A stretch of 64,000 bases of DNA from Vogesella alkaliphila (GCF_014652475.1 NZ_BMYW01000006.1:24167-88166); one strand, 5' to 3'. Positions 31,202-42,269 are shown, counted from the first letter of the stretch. Notes: generated from the letters alone by a model not told the origin. A program made the numbers and translations.

Positions 31202-31619
31202 GAAATGTCTCCTTTGTTCCGTAGCGGGTAACGTCCCGTCCCGTTGTGCATGGCCAGGCCATGGTGCCTGCGTGGTTTGGCAGCCGGCTGGCTGCGTTCA
31301 CGTCTTGCTTGGGCTTCGGCCACAAGATAGACAATATTTCCATTTGAGACAATTAATTTATAAAAAATCCGGCGGTCAGCCGCCGCGCACGGTGGCGAAA
31401 GCCGGTCACACCATGACAAAATCATGTCGAGAATCGAAACTTAGCTCTTCAATAACAATAACTTGCCAAAAACGCATCAAGCGGAACGCAAGCAAAACCC
31501 TGAAAAAATGGCCGCCGCACAAGTTGTAGACTTTTTTTCCACAATGGAATTAAATACGACAACCCAGCCGCCAGCCGCAGCCCGGCCGCGCCCGACCACA
31601 ACGATCACGAGAGCCCAGC
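31202..31619. promoter_or_regulatory. 418-bp divergent control region of the D-amino-acid cluster
   Basis: A relatively A+T-rich gap between the binding-protein and cyclodeaminase-family genes. It holds a dyad CATGA-CAAAA-TCATG (31412-31426), a candidate operator for the YheO/DauR-type regulator, and A+T-rich stretches near 31330-31370 and 31525-31560 suited to two opposing promoters. I see no convincing consensus promoter pair and no open reading frame worth calling. Confidence 0.45.
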
Positions 31620-32588
31620 ATGAACCACATCGACCACCACGCCGCCCCCCTGCTTCTCACCCAGCAACAGGTGCGCGACTACCTGCCGGCGCTGCCGGTG
31701 CGCGCCGCGCTGAGCGCGCTGTTCCAGGCGCTGGCGCAGGAACGCGCGGTACAGCCGGCGCAGACGCTGACCCTGTTTCCCCAGGGCGCTGGCGACGTCA
31801 TCACCTATCAGGGAGTGCTGGCCGATGCCGGCGTGTTCGGCGCCAAGCTGTCGCCCTACATCGTCACCGACGGCCGTCCGGTGATCAGCGCCTGGACCAG
31901 CCTGATGTCGATGCAAACCGGCCAGCCGCTGCTGTTCTGCGATTCCGGCCTGCTGACGGCGGAGCGCACCGCCGGCACCAGCGCGCTGGCCATCGACCTG
32001 CTGGCGCGGCAGGACAGCCGCCTGCTGACGCTGATCGGCTGCGGCGCGCTCGGCCAGGCGCACCTGCGCCACGTGCTGTCGCTGCGCGACTGGCAGCACA
32101 TCCGCGTGTACGCACCGGACCTCGCCGGCAAGCCGGAACTGCAGCAACAGCTGCAGGCACTGGACCCGCGCATCGAGATCAGCGGCAGCGTAGCCGCCGC
32201 CTGCGACAACGCCGACGTGATCATGCTGTGCACCTCCTCGGCCAGCCCGGTGCTGGACCCGGCCACGCTCAGCAAACCGGCGCTGATCACCTCGATCAGC
32301 ACCAACGCCGTCAACGCGCACGAGGTGCCGCCGGCCAGCCTCGCCGCCATGGACGTGTACTGCGACCACAAGCACAGCACGCCGGACAGCGCCGGCGAGA
32401 TGGTGCTCGCCAGCCAGGCGGGCAGCTGGCAGCGCGAGCGCATCGTCGGCGACCTGGCCGACCTGGTCAGCCAGCGCTGCACGCTGCCGGACTACCGGCG
32501 CCCGGTGTTCTTCCGCTCCATCGGCATGGGCCTGCAGGACATCGCCATCGCCTGCGCGCTGCTGCAACAGGCGCAGGCCGCGCAATGA
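31620..32588 (+). CDS. Ornithine cyclodeaminase/mu-crystallin family enzyme
   Basis: A 322-residue NAD(P)-dependent protein with the Rossmann segment LTLIGCGALGQAHLRHVL. Family members include ornithine cyclodeaminase, ketimine reductases and DauB, which converts 2-ketoarginine plus ammonia to L-arginine. Next to a D-amino-acid dehydrogenase and a DauR-like regulator, the DauB-like reductive role is attractive: together the two enzymes would invert a D-amino acid to its L form. That is an inference. Its stop overlaps the start of the regulator (ATGA). Confidence 0.85.
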   Translation: MNHIDHHAAPLLLTQQQVRDYLPALPVRAALSALFQALAQERAVQPAQTLTLFPQGAGDVITYQGVLADAGVFGAKLSPYIVTDGRPVISAWTSLMSMQTGQPLLFCDSGLLTAERTAGTSALAIDLLARQDSRLLTLIGCGALGQAHLRHVLSLRDWQHIRVYAPDLAGKPELQQQLQALDPRIEISGSVAAACDNADVIMLCTSSASPVLDPATLSKPALITSISTNAVNAHEVPPASLAAMDVYCDHKHSTPDSAGEMVLASQAGSWQRERIVGDLADLVSQRCTLPDYRRPVFFRSIGMGLQDIAIACALLQQAQAAQ

Positions 32589-33334
32589 GCGCGCACCCGC
32601 CGCTCACCAGCGGCAACCTGACGGCGGGCGGGCGCAACGCTTGTGCCCTGCCCGCCGCATCAGGCACTATCGCTGTCCCTGCCGTTGCGCCCGACCCGAC
32701 CATGACGCCCACGCCCAGCCCCACGCCGCAGCAACTGCTGCTGTCGCGCTACAGCCACCTCGCCGACAGCATCGCCAAGCTGTTCTTCCCCTATGCGGAG
32801 GTGGTGATCCACGACCTGGACAGCCAGCGCGTGCTCTACCTCGCCAACAACCTGTCGCGGCGCGAGATCGGCGACGAATCGGCGCTGGAGGAAATCGAGC
32901 GCACCATCGCCGAACGCTACGTCGGACCGTACGAAAAGGTGAACTGGGACGGCCGCAAGATGCGCTGCGTCAGCTCGGTGCTGTTTGACGACGCAGGCGT
33001 GGCGCTGGGGGTGATGTGCATCAACTTCAACATCGCGGTGTTCGAGGACATGCACGGCATGCTGGGCATGCTGCTGAAGGGCGCCGGCCTGGTGGAACAG
33101 CCGGCGGAGCTGTTCCGCGACGACTGGCAGGAGCGCATCAACACCTTCATGCACCGCTGGCTGCAGGAGCGGCAGCTGGCGCTGAACACCCTGTCGCGCC
33201 AGCACCGCAAGGAACTGGTCGAAGCGCTGTACGCCGAGGGCGCCTTCAACGGCAAAAGCGCCACTCACTACATCGCCAACGTGCTCGGCCTCGGCCGCGC
33301 CACGGTGTACAAATACCTGCAGACGCTGAAATAG
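32585..33334 (+). CDS. YheO/DauR-type transcriptional regulator (PAS-like plus HTH)
   Basis: Residues after about 45 form a YheO-type PAS-like domain (KLFFPYAEVVIHDLDSQRVL, then LGVMCINFNIAVF). A C-terminal HTH follows (SATHYIANVLGLGRATVYKYL). This architecture is shared by DauR, the repressor of the Pseudomonas D-arginine operon, and E. coli YheO. I use the ATG overlapping the upstream stop (249 residues). The first 40 residues are low-complexity, so the ATG at 32702 (210 residues) is a real alternative; neither start has a good ribosome site. Confidence 0.83.
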   Translation: MSAHPPLTSGNLTAGGRNACALPAASGTIAVPAVAPDPTMTPTPSPTPQQLLLSRYSHLADSIAKLFFPYAEVVIHDLDSQRVLYLANNLSRREIGDESALEEIERTIAERYVGPYEKVNWDGRKMRCVSSVLFDDAGVALGVMCINFNIAVFEDMHGMLGMLLKGAGLVEQPAELFRDDWQERINTFMHRWLQERQLALNTLSRQHRKELVEALYAEGAFNGKSATHYIANVLGLGRATVYKYLQTLK

Positions 33335-33351
33335 GCGCCCGTCAAACGCAA

Positions 33352-33363
33352 AAGGTTGGCCGC
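33352..33363 (-). repeat. Dispersed 12-bp word between the regulator gene and ndpA
   Basis: Exact AAGGTTGGCCGC on the plus strand between convergent genes. It is followed after 5 nt by CTGCGGCCC, a degenerate partner arm that could form a short hairpin. Confidence 0.75.
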
Positions 33364-33391
33364 ATCGCTGCGGCCCGTGCGGGCCAGCGCC

Positions 33392-34417
33392 TTACTGTTT
33401 TTGCAGCAGGCACAGCGTAATCTGCAGCTCGCCGTCGTCGCCCTTCACCGTCTGCACATTCTGCAGGCTGAGGTCGGACGGCAGCAGCAGGCTGATGCCG
33501 TGGCCGACGCCGACCTTGCTCCAGGTCTTTTCCAGCCGCCGCGCCATGCCTTGCGCCGGCAGCCGCACGTCGCTCTCCAGCGCAAAACCGTAGTTCTCGG
33601 CGGCGCTGTCGAACAGGCGCCCGATCTGCTCCGGCTCGACGTAGCGCTCCGCCATGCTGCCCATCTGCCGCGGCGACACCTCCGGCACCGTCTTGCACAG
33701 CGTCATCACCTCGTCCTTGAAGCGCACCTGCGCCAGCGGGTCTTCGATCTCTTCCGAAATCTGCTCCATCACCTCGGCCACCAGCTTGCTGCTGCTGCTG
33801 GTATCCGGCACCCGCATCGCCTGCAGGAAGTCGTCGAGCCAGAACTTGGCCTCGTGGCCCTGGCGGTCGACCGCGTACAGCAGCGGGCCGTTTTCCAGGA
33901 TCAGCGCGCCCTTGTCGATCAGGCGCGGGTTGATGCCGCTGGCGTGGCTGATGTCGAACACCTCGCCGCTTTCGACGATGGTGAGGAAATCTTCCTGGAT
34001 TTCCGCCTTGAACACGCCCAGCGCGCGCTGCGGGCTGTCCGCCTCACCCAGGCCGGAGAACAGGATCACCAGCAGGTCGCCGGCGGCGATGTTCGGGTGC
34101 TGTGAGCGCGCGAACAGGTGCTTGGCGATGCGCTGCGACACCTCCAGCAGATCGGCGTCGCCGCGGAAAAACTGCCGCGTGTAGTGGTACAGCTCGTTGA
34201 GGTTGAGATCGGTCTCGTGGAAGAACTGGTACTTCTTCTTGTCGGAGACGATGCCCTTCAGGTAGCCGTCCAGAATCAGCGCCGACACCGCCTCGTCCAC
34301 GCCGATGGCCTTGTGCGACAGCTGCAACGGCTCGCCGCGCGCCGGATTGCCGACACGGTGTACCACCAAACGCTCTACCCTGGATTCGCTAATCAGCATG
34401 CTCGGATCTGTCCTCAT
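33392..34417 (-). CDS. ndpA: Nucleoid-associated protein NdpA/YejK family
   Basis: A 341-residue protein matching the 37-kDa nucleoid-associated family, found on the nucleoid in E. coli with unclear function. Recognisable segments are VERLVVHRVGNPARGE at the N-terminus, and the conserved central RALGVFKAEIQEDF and GINPRLIDKGALI. The start at 34417 could be the internal ATG at 34399. It is monocistronic. Confidence 0.88.
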   Translation of the reverse strand: MRTDPSMLISESRVERLVVHRVGNPARGEPLQLSHKAIGVDEAVSALILDGYLKGIVSDKKKYQFFHETDLNLNELYHYTRQFFRGDADLLEVSQRIAKHLFARSQHPNIAAGDLLVILFSGLGEADSPQRALGVFKAEIQEDFLTIVESGEVFDISHASGINPRLIDKGALILENGPLLYAVDRQGHEAKFWLDDFLQAMRVPDTSSSSKLVAEVMEQISEEIEDPLAQVRFKDEVMTLCKTVPEVSPRQMGSMAERYVEPEQIGRLFDSAAENYGFALESDVRLPAQGMARRLEKTWSKVGVGHGISLLLPSDLSLQNVQTVKGDDGELQITLCLLQKQ

Positions 34418-34458
34418 TCAATCAAGGCGCGATTATCGCCGCCCTTGCCCGTCGCAAC

Positions 34459-34470
34459 AAGGTTGGCCGC
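34459..34470 (-). repeat. Dispersed 12-bp word downstream of the ABC transporter gene
   Basis: Exact AAGGTTGGCCGC on the plus strand, 3 bp past the stop codon of the minus-strand ABC gene and upstream of ndpA. No partner arm. Confidence 0.75.
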
Positions 34471-34473
34471 AGC

Positions 34474-36237
<1,764 letters not shown>

Positions 36238-36374
36238 GGCAGCACTCCACAATTAGCATACGATGCGTAACAAGTGCCGCAACGGTACGCTTTTTTCAAG
36301 AGCCGCACCGCAATTGCCATTCCCACCCGGCGCCGCCGGCCCTGCCTGCGGCACCGGTCACCACAAGGCCCGTC

Positions 36375-37346
36375 ATGCTGATCAACTGCGTTGCCTACCA
36401 TCAAGGCCAAAAACTCGGCGACATCGCGATAGACGCCATTCCCGAACACCTGGCCAAGCCGGACTGCCTGGTGTGGGTCGCGCTGCAAGACCCGACCCCG
36501 GACGAAATCAGCCATTTCGGCCACCTGTTCGCGCTGCACCCGCTGGCGGTGGAGGACGCGCTGCACGGTCACCAGCGCCCGAAGCTGGAGGAGTACGGCG
36601 ACACCCTGTTCCTGGTGATGAAGACACTGGAGCCGGACGGCGAGGACGGCATCCACGTCGGCGAGGTCGACCTGTTCGTTGGCCGCAACTTCCTGCTGTC
36701 TATCCGCAACCAGACGCGCAAGGGCTTCCAGGACGTGCGTGCGCGCTGCGAGCGCGAGCCGCACCTGCTGGCGCACGGCAGCGGTTTCGTGCTGTACGCG
36801 CTGATGGACGCGGTGGTCGACCGCTACCTGAGCGTGATCCACCGGCTGGAAGACGAGCTGGACCGCATCGAAGGCCGGCTGTTCCTCAAGGGCAGCTCGG
36901 CGCGGCGCAATATCGCGGCGCTGTACGCGCTCAAGCGCAAGCTGATCAGCGTCCACCACGCCGCCGCGCCGCTGCACGAGGCCACCGCGCGCCTGTACGG
37001 CGGGCGCGTGCCGCCACCCTGCCACCAGCTGCCGGAGTATTTCCGTGACGTGGACGACCACCTGTCGCGCATCCTGCACACCGTGGAATCGCAGCGCGAC
37101 CTGCTGGCCACCGCCATCCAGGTCAACATCGCGATGATCTCGCTGGACGAAAGCAGCATCAGCAAGAAGCTGGCCGCCTACGCCGCGCTGTTCGCGGTGC
37201 CGACCATGATCGCCGGCATCTACGGCATGAACTTCGACCACATGCCGGAGCTGCGCGCGCCGCTGGGCTACCCGTTGTCACTGCTGAGCATGGTGCTGCT
37301 GGATGTGCTGCTGTGGCGCCGCTTCCGGCGCGCCGGCTGGCTGTAG
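36375..37346 (+). CDS. corA: Magnesium/divalent cation transporter CorA
   Basis: A 323-residue CorA-family channel. A large cytoplasmic domain precedes two C-terminal membrane helices, with the selectivity motif [11 protein letters not shown] between them. The pentamer takes up magnesium, cobalt or nickel, and some family members export zinc. The short C-terminus ends in basic residues (RRFRRAGWL), as usual. It is followed 133 bp later by glcB with no terminator visible between them. Confidence 0.95.
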   Translation: MLINCVAYHQGQKLGDIAIDAIPEHLAKPDCLVWVALQDPTPDEISHFGHLFALHPLAVEDALHGHQRPKLEEYGDTLFLVMKTLEPDGEDGIHVGEVDLFVGRNFLLSIRNQTRKGFQDVRARCEREPHLLAHGSGFVLYALMDAVVDRYLSVIHRLEDELDRIEGRLFLKGSSARRNIAALYALKRKLISVHHAAAPLHEATARLYGGRVPPPCHQLPEYFRDVDDHLSRILHTVESQRDLLATAIQVNIAMISLDESSISKKLAAYAALFAVPTMIAGIYGMNFDHMPELRAPLGYPLSLLSMVLLDVLLWRRFRRAGWL

Positions 37347-37479
37347 CATTATGCAACTAAAAGTAAAAGATGTTATCGATTATTGGCGCTTTTACCCTCA
37401 TCGTGACATCAGTACACTCGACTCATCCGCCAAAACAAAGCGTCTTCCACCGACGCACGACGACAAAGAGAGAAACTTC

Positions 37480-39651
37480 ATGACTACGCGCATCCAGAGC
37501 CACCGCCTGCAAGTTGCGGCCAACCTTTACCACTTCATCGAGCAGGAAGCGCTGCCCGGCACCGGCGTCGATGCCGCCGCCTTCTGGCAGGGGTTCGATG
37601 CGCTGGTGCGCACGCTGGCGCCGAAGAACCGCGCGCTGCTGGCCGAGCGCGACCGCCTGCAGAGCGAGATCGACGCCTGGCACCGCGCCCACCCCGGCCC
37701 GATCGCCGACATGGCCGCCTACAAGGCCTTCCTCGCCGGCATCGGCTACCTGAAACCGGTTCCGGCCGACGCACAGATCAGCACCAGCAACATCGACAGC
37801 GAGATCGCGGAACAGGCCGGCCCGCAGCTGGTGGTGCCGGTGATGAACGCGCGCTACGCGCTGAACGCGGCCAACGCTCGCTGGGGCAGCCTGTACGACG
37901 CGCTGTACGGCACCGACGCCATCAGCGAAGACGGCGGCGCCAGCCGTGCCGGCGGCTACAACGCGGTGCGCGGCGGCAAGGTGATCGCCTTCGGTCGCGA
38001 CTTCCTCGACCAGGCGGCCGCGCTGGAGAACGGCTCGCACCACGCTGCCACCGCCTACACCGTGGTGGCCGGCCAGCTGCAGGTCACACTGGACAACGGC
38101 AGCGTCAGCGGCCTGAAGCAGCCGGCGCAGTTCATCGGCTTCAACGGCGACGCCGCCGCGCCGAGCGCCATCCTGCTGAAGCAGAACGGCCTGCACTTCG
38201 AGATCCAGATCGACAAGCAGAGCGCCATCGGCGCGCAGGACGCTGCCGGCGTGAAGGACATCGTGATGGAGGCGGCGATCAGCACCATCATGGACTGCGA
38301 GGATTCCGTCGCCGCCGTCGATGCCGACGACAAGGTGCTGGTGTACCGCAACTGGCTGGGCCTGATGAAGGGCGACCTGGTCGAGGAAGTCAGCAAGGGC
38401 GGCAGCACCTTCACCCGCCGCATGAACCCCGACCGCCAGTACACCGCCGCCGACGGCAGCGCGCTGTCGCTGCACGGCCGCAGCCTGATGTTCATCCGCA
38501 ACGTCGGCCACCTGATGAGCAACCCGGCCATCCTCGACGGCGACGGCCGCGAGATTCCGGAAGGCATCATGGACGCGGTGATCACCACCCTGATCGCGCT
38601 GCATGACCGTCAGCGCCGCGGCAACTCGCGCGCCGGCTCCATCTACATCGTGAAACCGAAGATGCACGGCCCGGACGAGGTGGCGTTCGCCAACGAGCTG
38701 TTCGGCGCGGTGGAAAGCCTGCTCGGCCTGCCGCAGTACACCGTGAAGCTGGGCATCATGGACGAGGAACGCCGCACTAGCATCAACCTGAAAGCCTGCA
38801 TCGCCGCCGCCCGCCACCGCGTCGCCTTCATCAACACCGGCTTCCTCGACCGTACCGGTGACGAGATGCACACCGCGATGGAAGCCGGCCCGATGATCCG
38901 CAAGGGCGACATGAAGACCAGCAAGTGGATCGCCGCCTACGAGCGCAGCAACGTGCAGGTCGGCCTCGCTTGCGGCCTGCGCGGCCACGCGCAGATCGGC
39001 AAGGGCATGTGGGCGATGCCGGACCTGATGGCCGAGATGCTGAAGCAGAAGATCGGCCACCCGAAAGCCGGCGCCAACACCGCCTGGGTGCCGTCGCCGA
39101 CCGCCGCCGTGCTGCACGCGCTGCACTACCACCAGGTCAACGTGCAGGACGTGCAGAAGGGTCTGGAAGGCCAGGAAATCGACGTGCTGGACGACCTGCT
39201 GACCATCCCGGTGGCGGCCAACCCGCAGTGGACCGCCGCCGAGATTCAGCAAGAGCTGGACAACAACGCGCAGGGCATCCTCGGCTACGTGGTGCGCTGG
39301 ATCGACCAGGGCGTCGGCTGCTCCAAGGTGCCGGACATCCACAACGTCGGCCTGATGGAAGACCGCGCCACGCTGCGCATCTCCAGCCAGCACATCGCCA
39401 ACTGGCTGCGCCACGGCATTACCAGCGAAGCGCAAGTGATGGAAACACTCAAGCGCATGGCCGCAGTCGTGGACCAGCAGAATGCCGGCGACCCGCTGTA
39501 CCAGAACATGGCCGGTAATTTCGACAAGTCGGTTGCCTTCAAGGCCGCCTGCGACCTGGTGTTCAAGGGCTGCGCGCAGCCGTCCGGCTACACCGAGCCG
39601 CTGCTGCACGCCTGGCGCCAGGTAGCCAAGGCACAGGCCAAGGCACAGTAA
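37480..39651 (+). CDS. glcB: Malate synthase G
   Basis: Condenses glyoxylate with acetyl-CoA to malate, letting the cell grow on glycolate, acetate or fatty acids. The ATG at 37480 with AAGAGAG upstream gives 723 residues, equal to E. coli GlcB, and the family motifs [15 protein letters not shown] and [16 protein letters not shown] are present. It fits functionally with the fatty-acid oxidation genes in this window. The 130 bp upstream are A+T-rich and probably hold its promoter. One dispersed word lies near the N-terminus (37516-37527). Confidence 0.97.
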   Translation: MTTRIQSHRLQVAANLYHFIEQEALPGTGVDAAAFWQGFDALVRTLAPKNRALLAERDRLQSEIDAWHRAHPGPIADMAAYKAFLAGIGYLKPVPADAQISTSNIDSEIAEQAGPQLVVPVMNARYALNAANARWGSLYDALYGTDAISEDGGASRAGGYNAVRGGKVIAFGRDFLDQAAALENGSHHAATAYTVVAGQLQVTLDNGSVSGLKQPAQFIGFNGDAAAPSAILLKQNGLHFEIQIDKQSAIGAQDAAGVKDIVMEAAISTIMDCEDSVAAVDADDKVLVYRNWLGLMKGDLVEEVSKGGSTFTRRMNPDRQYTAADGSALSLHGRSLMFIRNVGHLMSNPAILDGDGREIPEGIMDAVITTLIALHDRQRRGNSRAGSIYIVKPKMHGPDEVAFANELFGAVESLLGLPQYTVKLGIMDEERRTSINLKACIAAARHRVAFINTGFLDRTGDEMHTAMEAGPMIRKGDMKTSKWIAAYERSNVQVGLACGLRGHAQIGKGMWAMPDLMAEMLKQKIGHPKAGANTAWVPSPTAAVLHALHYHQVNVQDVQKGLEGQEIDVLDDLLTIPVAANPQWTAAEIQQELDNNAQGILGYVVRWIDQGVGCSKVPDIHNVGLMEDRATLRISSQHIANWLRHGITSEAQVMETLKRMAAVVDQQNAGDPLYQNMAGNFDKSVAFKAACDLVFKGCAQPSGYTEPLLHAWRQVAKAQAKAQ
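37516..37527 (+). repeat. Dispersed 12-bp word, single copy inside glcB
   Basis: Exact GCGGCCAACCTT in context GTTGCGGCCAACCTTTA, encoding VAANLYHF near the protein start. Confidence 0.75.
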
Positions 39652-39675
39652 GCGCCGCCGCCAGCCGCCCCGCCA

Positions 39676-39703
39676 ACGCGCCATCGCCGATGGCGCGTTT
39701 TTT
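39676..39703 (+). terminator. Rho-independent terminator of glcB
   Basis: Stem ACGCGCCATCG/CGATGGCGCGT followed by seven T residues, 25 bp past the stop. Nearly the same stem ends the next gene (40254-40282). Confidence 0.88.
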
Positions 39704-39785
39704 CATGCCGGACACGCGGCGCAACAAGGCCGGCGCCCGCGGCGGCGCGGACTATACTGCACTGTCGCTTATTCAGGAGGGCACC

Positions 39786-40214
39786 ATGAAGCAACTGATC
39801 ATCCTTCTTGGCCTGCTGGCCACGCCGGCCATGGCGCTGGAAGTCAACGTGGCCAGCTACGACGAGCTGGTCGCCGCCGGCTTCAGCACCGCCGATGCCC
39901 AGCGCATCGTCGACGCGCAGCTGACCACCACCTTCACCAGCAGCCGTGACCTACTGGCAATCAAGGGCATCACCCAGGGCGACCTCAACCGCGTGCGTGC
40001 GTCGCTGACCATCAACGGCGAGCCGGTCACCACCCGTTCCGGCACCGCCCCAGCCATCCCCGGCGTGCGGGCGGCCATCCCGGCCAGCAAGAACAGCACC
40101 GTTGACCTCGCCAGCAAGGGCGCCAGCCAGGGCAAGAGCGGCAACAGCCAGCGCGGTGGCCACGGCAACGGCGGTGGCGGCGGCAACGGTGGCGGCAAGG
40201 GCAAGGGCAACTGA
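39786..40214 (+). CDS. Secreted ComEA-like helix-hairpin-helix protein with Gly-rich tail
   Basis: A 142-residue protein with a clear signal peptide (MKQLIILLGLLATPAMA). The central stretch aligns by eye with ComEA-type tandem helix-hairpin-helix domains: NVASYDELVAAGFS, then AQRIVDAQLTTTF, then DLLAIKGITQGDLNRVRASLT. The C-terminal 45 residues are Ser/Gly/Lys-rich with a GNGGGGG run, probably flexible and basic. ComEA-type proteins bind incoming DNA in the periplasm during transformation. A DNA-binding role is likely, but a role in competence is unproven. Ribosome site AGGAGGG. It is monocistronic between two terminators. Confidence 0.75.
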   Translation: MKQLIILLGLLATPAMALEVNVASYDELVAAGFSTADAQRIVDAQLTTTFTSSRDLLAIKGITQGDLNRVRASLTINGEPVTTRSGTAPAIPGVRAAIPASKNSTVDLASKGASQGKSGNSQRGGHGNGGGGGNGGGKGKGN

Positions 40215-40253
40215 GCCGGGCCGATCCCCCGCGACGCAGCATCCACCAACGAC

Positions 40254-40282
40254 AACGCGCCATCCGGGGATGGCGCGTTTTT
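40254..40282 (+). terminator. Rho-independent terminator of the ComEA-like gene
   Basis: Stem AACGCGCCATCC/GGATGGCGCGTT followed by a T tract; near-duplicate of the glcB terminator stem. Confidence 0.88.
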
Positions 40283-40297
40283 CTTGCGGCTGCCCGA

Positions 40298-40325
40298 GCT
40301 TGGCCGCAACGCTGCGGCCAACCTT
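40298..40325. repeat. Imperfect inverted pair of the dispersed word
   Basis: TTGGCCGCA and TGCGGCCAA arms separated by ACGC. The right arm extends into an exact GCGGCCAACCTT (40314-40325). It lies about 50 bp past the stop of the minus-strand NlpE-META gene and past the ComEA-like gene terminator. Confidence 0.8.
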
Positions 40326-40373
40326 GCCGACCCCAGCATGGATTGCCCGGCGCGGCACGAACAGGCAGGGCGG

Positions 40374-41405
40374 CTAGCGCAGCAGCGGCATCAGGCTCGC
40401 CAGCTGCTGGCCGTGCTCGTCCAGCAACAGCAAGTCGCCGCCCTGCCATTGCCAGCGCCGCGCCGACGCCAGTGCCGCAAGAAAGGCCGGCTCGATCTCG
40501 CGTTGCGGCTGGCAGGCCTGCCGCGTGCTGGCCAGCTGGCGGAAGCGCAGCTTGGCCGGCGACAGGCGGTAGCTGCCGCCGAAGCGGTTGCAGCCGGCCA
40601 CGCCGCTCACCCGCTGCGTGGCGGCATCCAGCTCGAAATACGGCCGCGCCACATTGGGGGCGATCGGCTTGCCCGCCAGCGTGCGCAAGTACCAGCGCTC
40701 CTGCTGCAGCCGTTGCAGGGTGGTGTCCGGCACGGTGGCGCCATCGCAGCGCTGGCGCTGGCTGATGCTGTCAAAGCGCTGCGGAATCACGCTCAGCCGG
40801 TAACCGCCCTCGTCGTGGCGTGGCGCCAGCGTCGCCTCCATCCGCACCAGCAAGCGCTCGCCCGGCCGCTGCCGCGCGGCCAGATAGGCGCGCTCCAGCG
40901 CGGCGTTGTCGCCCTCCGCCGCCACCGGCAGGCGCATGCCCAGCTCGCACAGATCGATGGTGCCGGCATCGGCCATGTACTGGTACAGGCCGCTCAGCTG
41001 CAGCCGCGGCTCGATCGGCGCAAACTGGCGCGCGCGGCGCAGCGAGTAGTTGAGGCGCGACACGATCAGGCGGCCGTCGTTGTCGAGCTTGGTCAGCCGC
41101 TTGTTGCGCACCGCAAACAGCAGCGGCGCCTCGTTGGCGGCGCTGAGATGCAGCCGGCCGTCCTCCATGCGCCAGATGCCCATCTGGTCGTGCTGCAGCG
41201 GCTGCGGCTTGCCGTGATAAACCTGGCGCAGGGTGTAATGGCGCTCGTCCCACAGATCCAGCTGCCAGCTGACGCCGGCGCAGTCGGCACACGGCAGCTC
41301 GCCGCGATAGGTGGCCGGATAGTCGGGCAGCGACTGCGCCAGCGCCGGCAGCGGCGTGAACGGCAGCAACAGCAGCAGGCCGCGCATGAGGAGGGATTTC
41401 GGCAA
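40374..41405 (-). CDS. Secreted NlpE-N-like and META-domain protein
   Basis: A 343-residue exported protein. After a signal peptide (LLLLLPFTPLPALAQS), an NlpE-like domain begins with YRGELPCADCAGV, whose Cys39-x2-Cys42 matches the family CxxC. The C-terminal third is a META/HslJ-type domain (RWYLRTLAGKPI, then VSGVAGCNRFGGSY). No lipobox is present, so it is probably soluble in the periplasm. I prefer a TTG start at 41405, because AAGGAG lies 6 bp upstream and the N-terminus then gains a lysine. The in-frame ATG at 41387 lacks a ribosome site. The role may be envelope stress or metal-related; unproven. Confidence 0.75.
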   Translation of the reverse strand: MPKSLLMRGLLLLLPFTPLPALAQSLPDYPATYRGELPCADCAGVSWQLDLWDERHYTLRQVYHGKPQPLQHDQMGIWRMEDGRLHLSAANEAPLLFAVRNKRLTKLDNDGRLIVSRLNYSLRRARQFAPIEPRLQLSGLYQYMADAGTIDLCELGMRLPVAAEGDNAALERAYLAARQRPGERLLVRMEATLAPRHDEGGYRLSVIPQRFDSISQRQRCDGATVPDTTLQRLQQERWYLRTLAGKPIAPNVARPYFELDAATQRVSGVAGCNRFGGSYRLSPAKLRFRQLASTRQACQPQREIEPAFLAALASARRWQWQGGDLLLLDEHGQQLASLMPLLR

Positions 41406-41632
41406 CGCTGACTCCTTGTTCCGGAACGGAAAGCAGATGATAAGGAACTCGCTAGGACCGCCCCTGCGCCGGAGCGTTCCGCCACGCTGGCCAGCACGCA
41501 CAGGCAGCCGGCAGCAGCGCACTGCGCCGCCATTCGCCAGCGGCGCGGAACTTGCCCGCCGGTCTGCCCTTCTAAAGCCGGTGAACAGCATCAGCTGGTC
41601 CATCACCCACCAGCCCATCCAAGGAGCACATA

Positions 41633-41842
41633 ATGAAATCCACCCTGACCCGTTCGCTGACCCTGCTGGCCGCCATCGCGGCACTGACCGGCTGCGCCGG
41701 CATGACCCACAACCAGAAAAACGCCGCCATCGGTGCCGCCATCGGCGGCGTGGCCGGCTCGGTGCTGACCGGCGGCGACACCCTCGGCACCATCGGCGGC
41801 GCGGCCGTCGGCGGCGTCATCGGCAGTGGCGCCGTCAAGTAA
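41633..41842 (+). CDS. Small glycine-zipper lipoprotein, OsmB-like
   Basis: A 69-residue protein with a lipoprotein signal (LTGC, Cys21) followed by one glycine-zipper hairpin (GAAIGGVAGSVLTGG, then GGAAVGGVIGSG). Similar to OsmB and other outer-membrane small lipoproteins linked to osmotic or envelope stress. Strong AAGGAG ribosome site. A terminator follows. Confidence 0.85.
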   Translation: MKSTLTRSLTLLAAIAALTGCAGMTHNQKNAAIGAAIGGVAGSVLTGGDTLGTIGGAAVGGVIGSGAVK

Positions 41843-41894
41843 GCCCCCGCGCCCTCACGCGACGGCCGGGCGCGCAGTGCGCCTGGCCACCCCA

Positions 41895-41926
41895 CCGCCG
41901 TCACGCTGCAGTGACGGCGGTTTTGC
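41895..41926 (+). terminator. Rho-independent terminator of the glycine-zipper lipoprotein gene
   Basis: Stem CCGCCGTCAC/GTGACGGCGG, 6-nt loop, then TTTT. Confidence 0.88.
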
Positions 41927-41929
41927 TTG

Positions 41930-41951
41930 TTGCGGCCAACGTTGGCCGCAG
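41930..41951. repeat. Palindrome of the dispersed word after the lipoprotein gene
   Basis: A 20-bp perfect palindrome (41931-41950) with half-site TGCGGCCAAC. It contains the word on both strands and starts only 4 bp after the conventional terminator. Confidence 0.85.
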
Positions 41952-42140
41952 AGACGAGCCCCCCCGCAGCACCGGCAGTAGCCCACAAAGACACCCGAAA
42001 TAAACCGTTACAGAACAGCCCGTTAGCGATCGATCCGGTACACCACCGAGCCGCATCGGCACATGGCCAGCCGGCGATCAGCGACTATACTGCGATATGA
42101 GTCGCGACCTCCCGCCGCGACTTCGCCAAGGAGCAGCATC

Positions 42141-42269
42141 ATGGGCAAGATCCGACACAGCACCAAGGAAGCGAAAAAGCAGGCACAGCACACGCCGAAG
42201 GAGAAACGCGCCGCCAAGCAGCTGAAGAAACACGCTGGCGACCAGCCTCCTCTGCTACCCCCGCACTGA
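42141..42269 (+). CDS. Small very basic conserved protein (42 aa)
   Basis: A 42-residue Lys/Ala/Gln-rich protein (MGKIRHSTKEAKKQ, then TPKEKRAAKQLKKHAGD). I recall similar short proteins annotated as hypothetical in betaproteobacteria, unverified here. Real expression is supported by AAGGAG at good spacing and a -10 like TATACT at 42086-42091. Charge suggests nucleic-acid or ribosome binding, but the function is unknown. The 256 bp between this gene and nfeD contain only an inverted repeat GCTGCCTGG/CCAGGCAGC near 42315-42343. Confidence 0.7.
   Translation: MGKIRHSTKEAKKQAQHTPKEKRAAKQLKKHAGDQPPLLPPH

Noticed and set aside
36678-36690. GTTGGCCGCAAC inside corA as a copy of the dispersed word
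   Set aside because: Lacks the AAC/AAG end of the word; counted as a near-match only.
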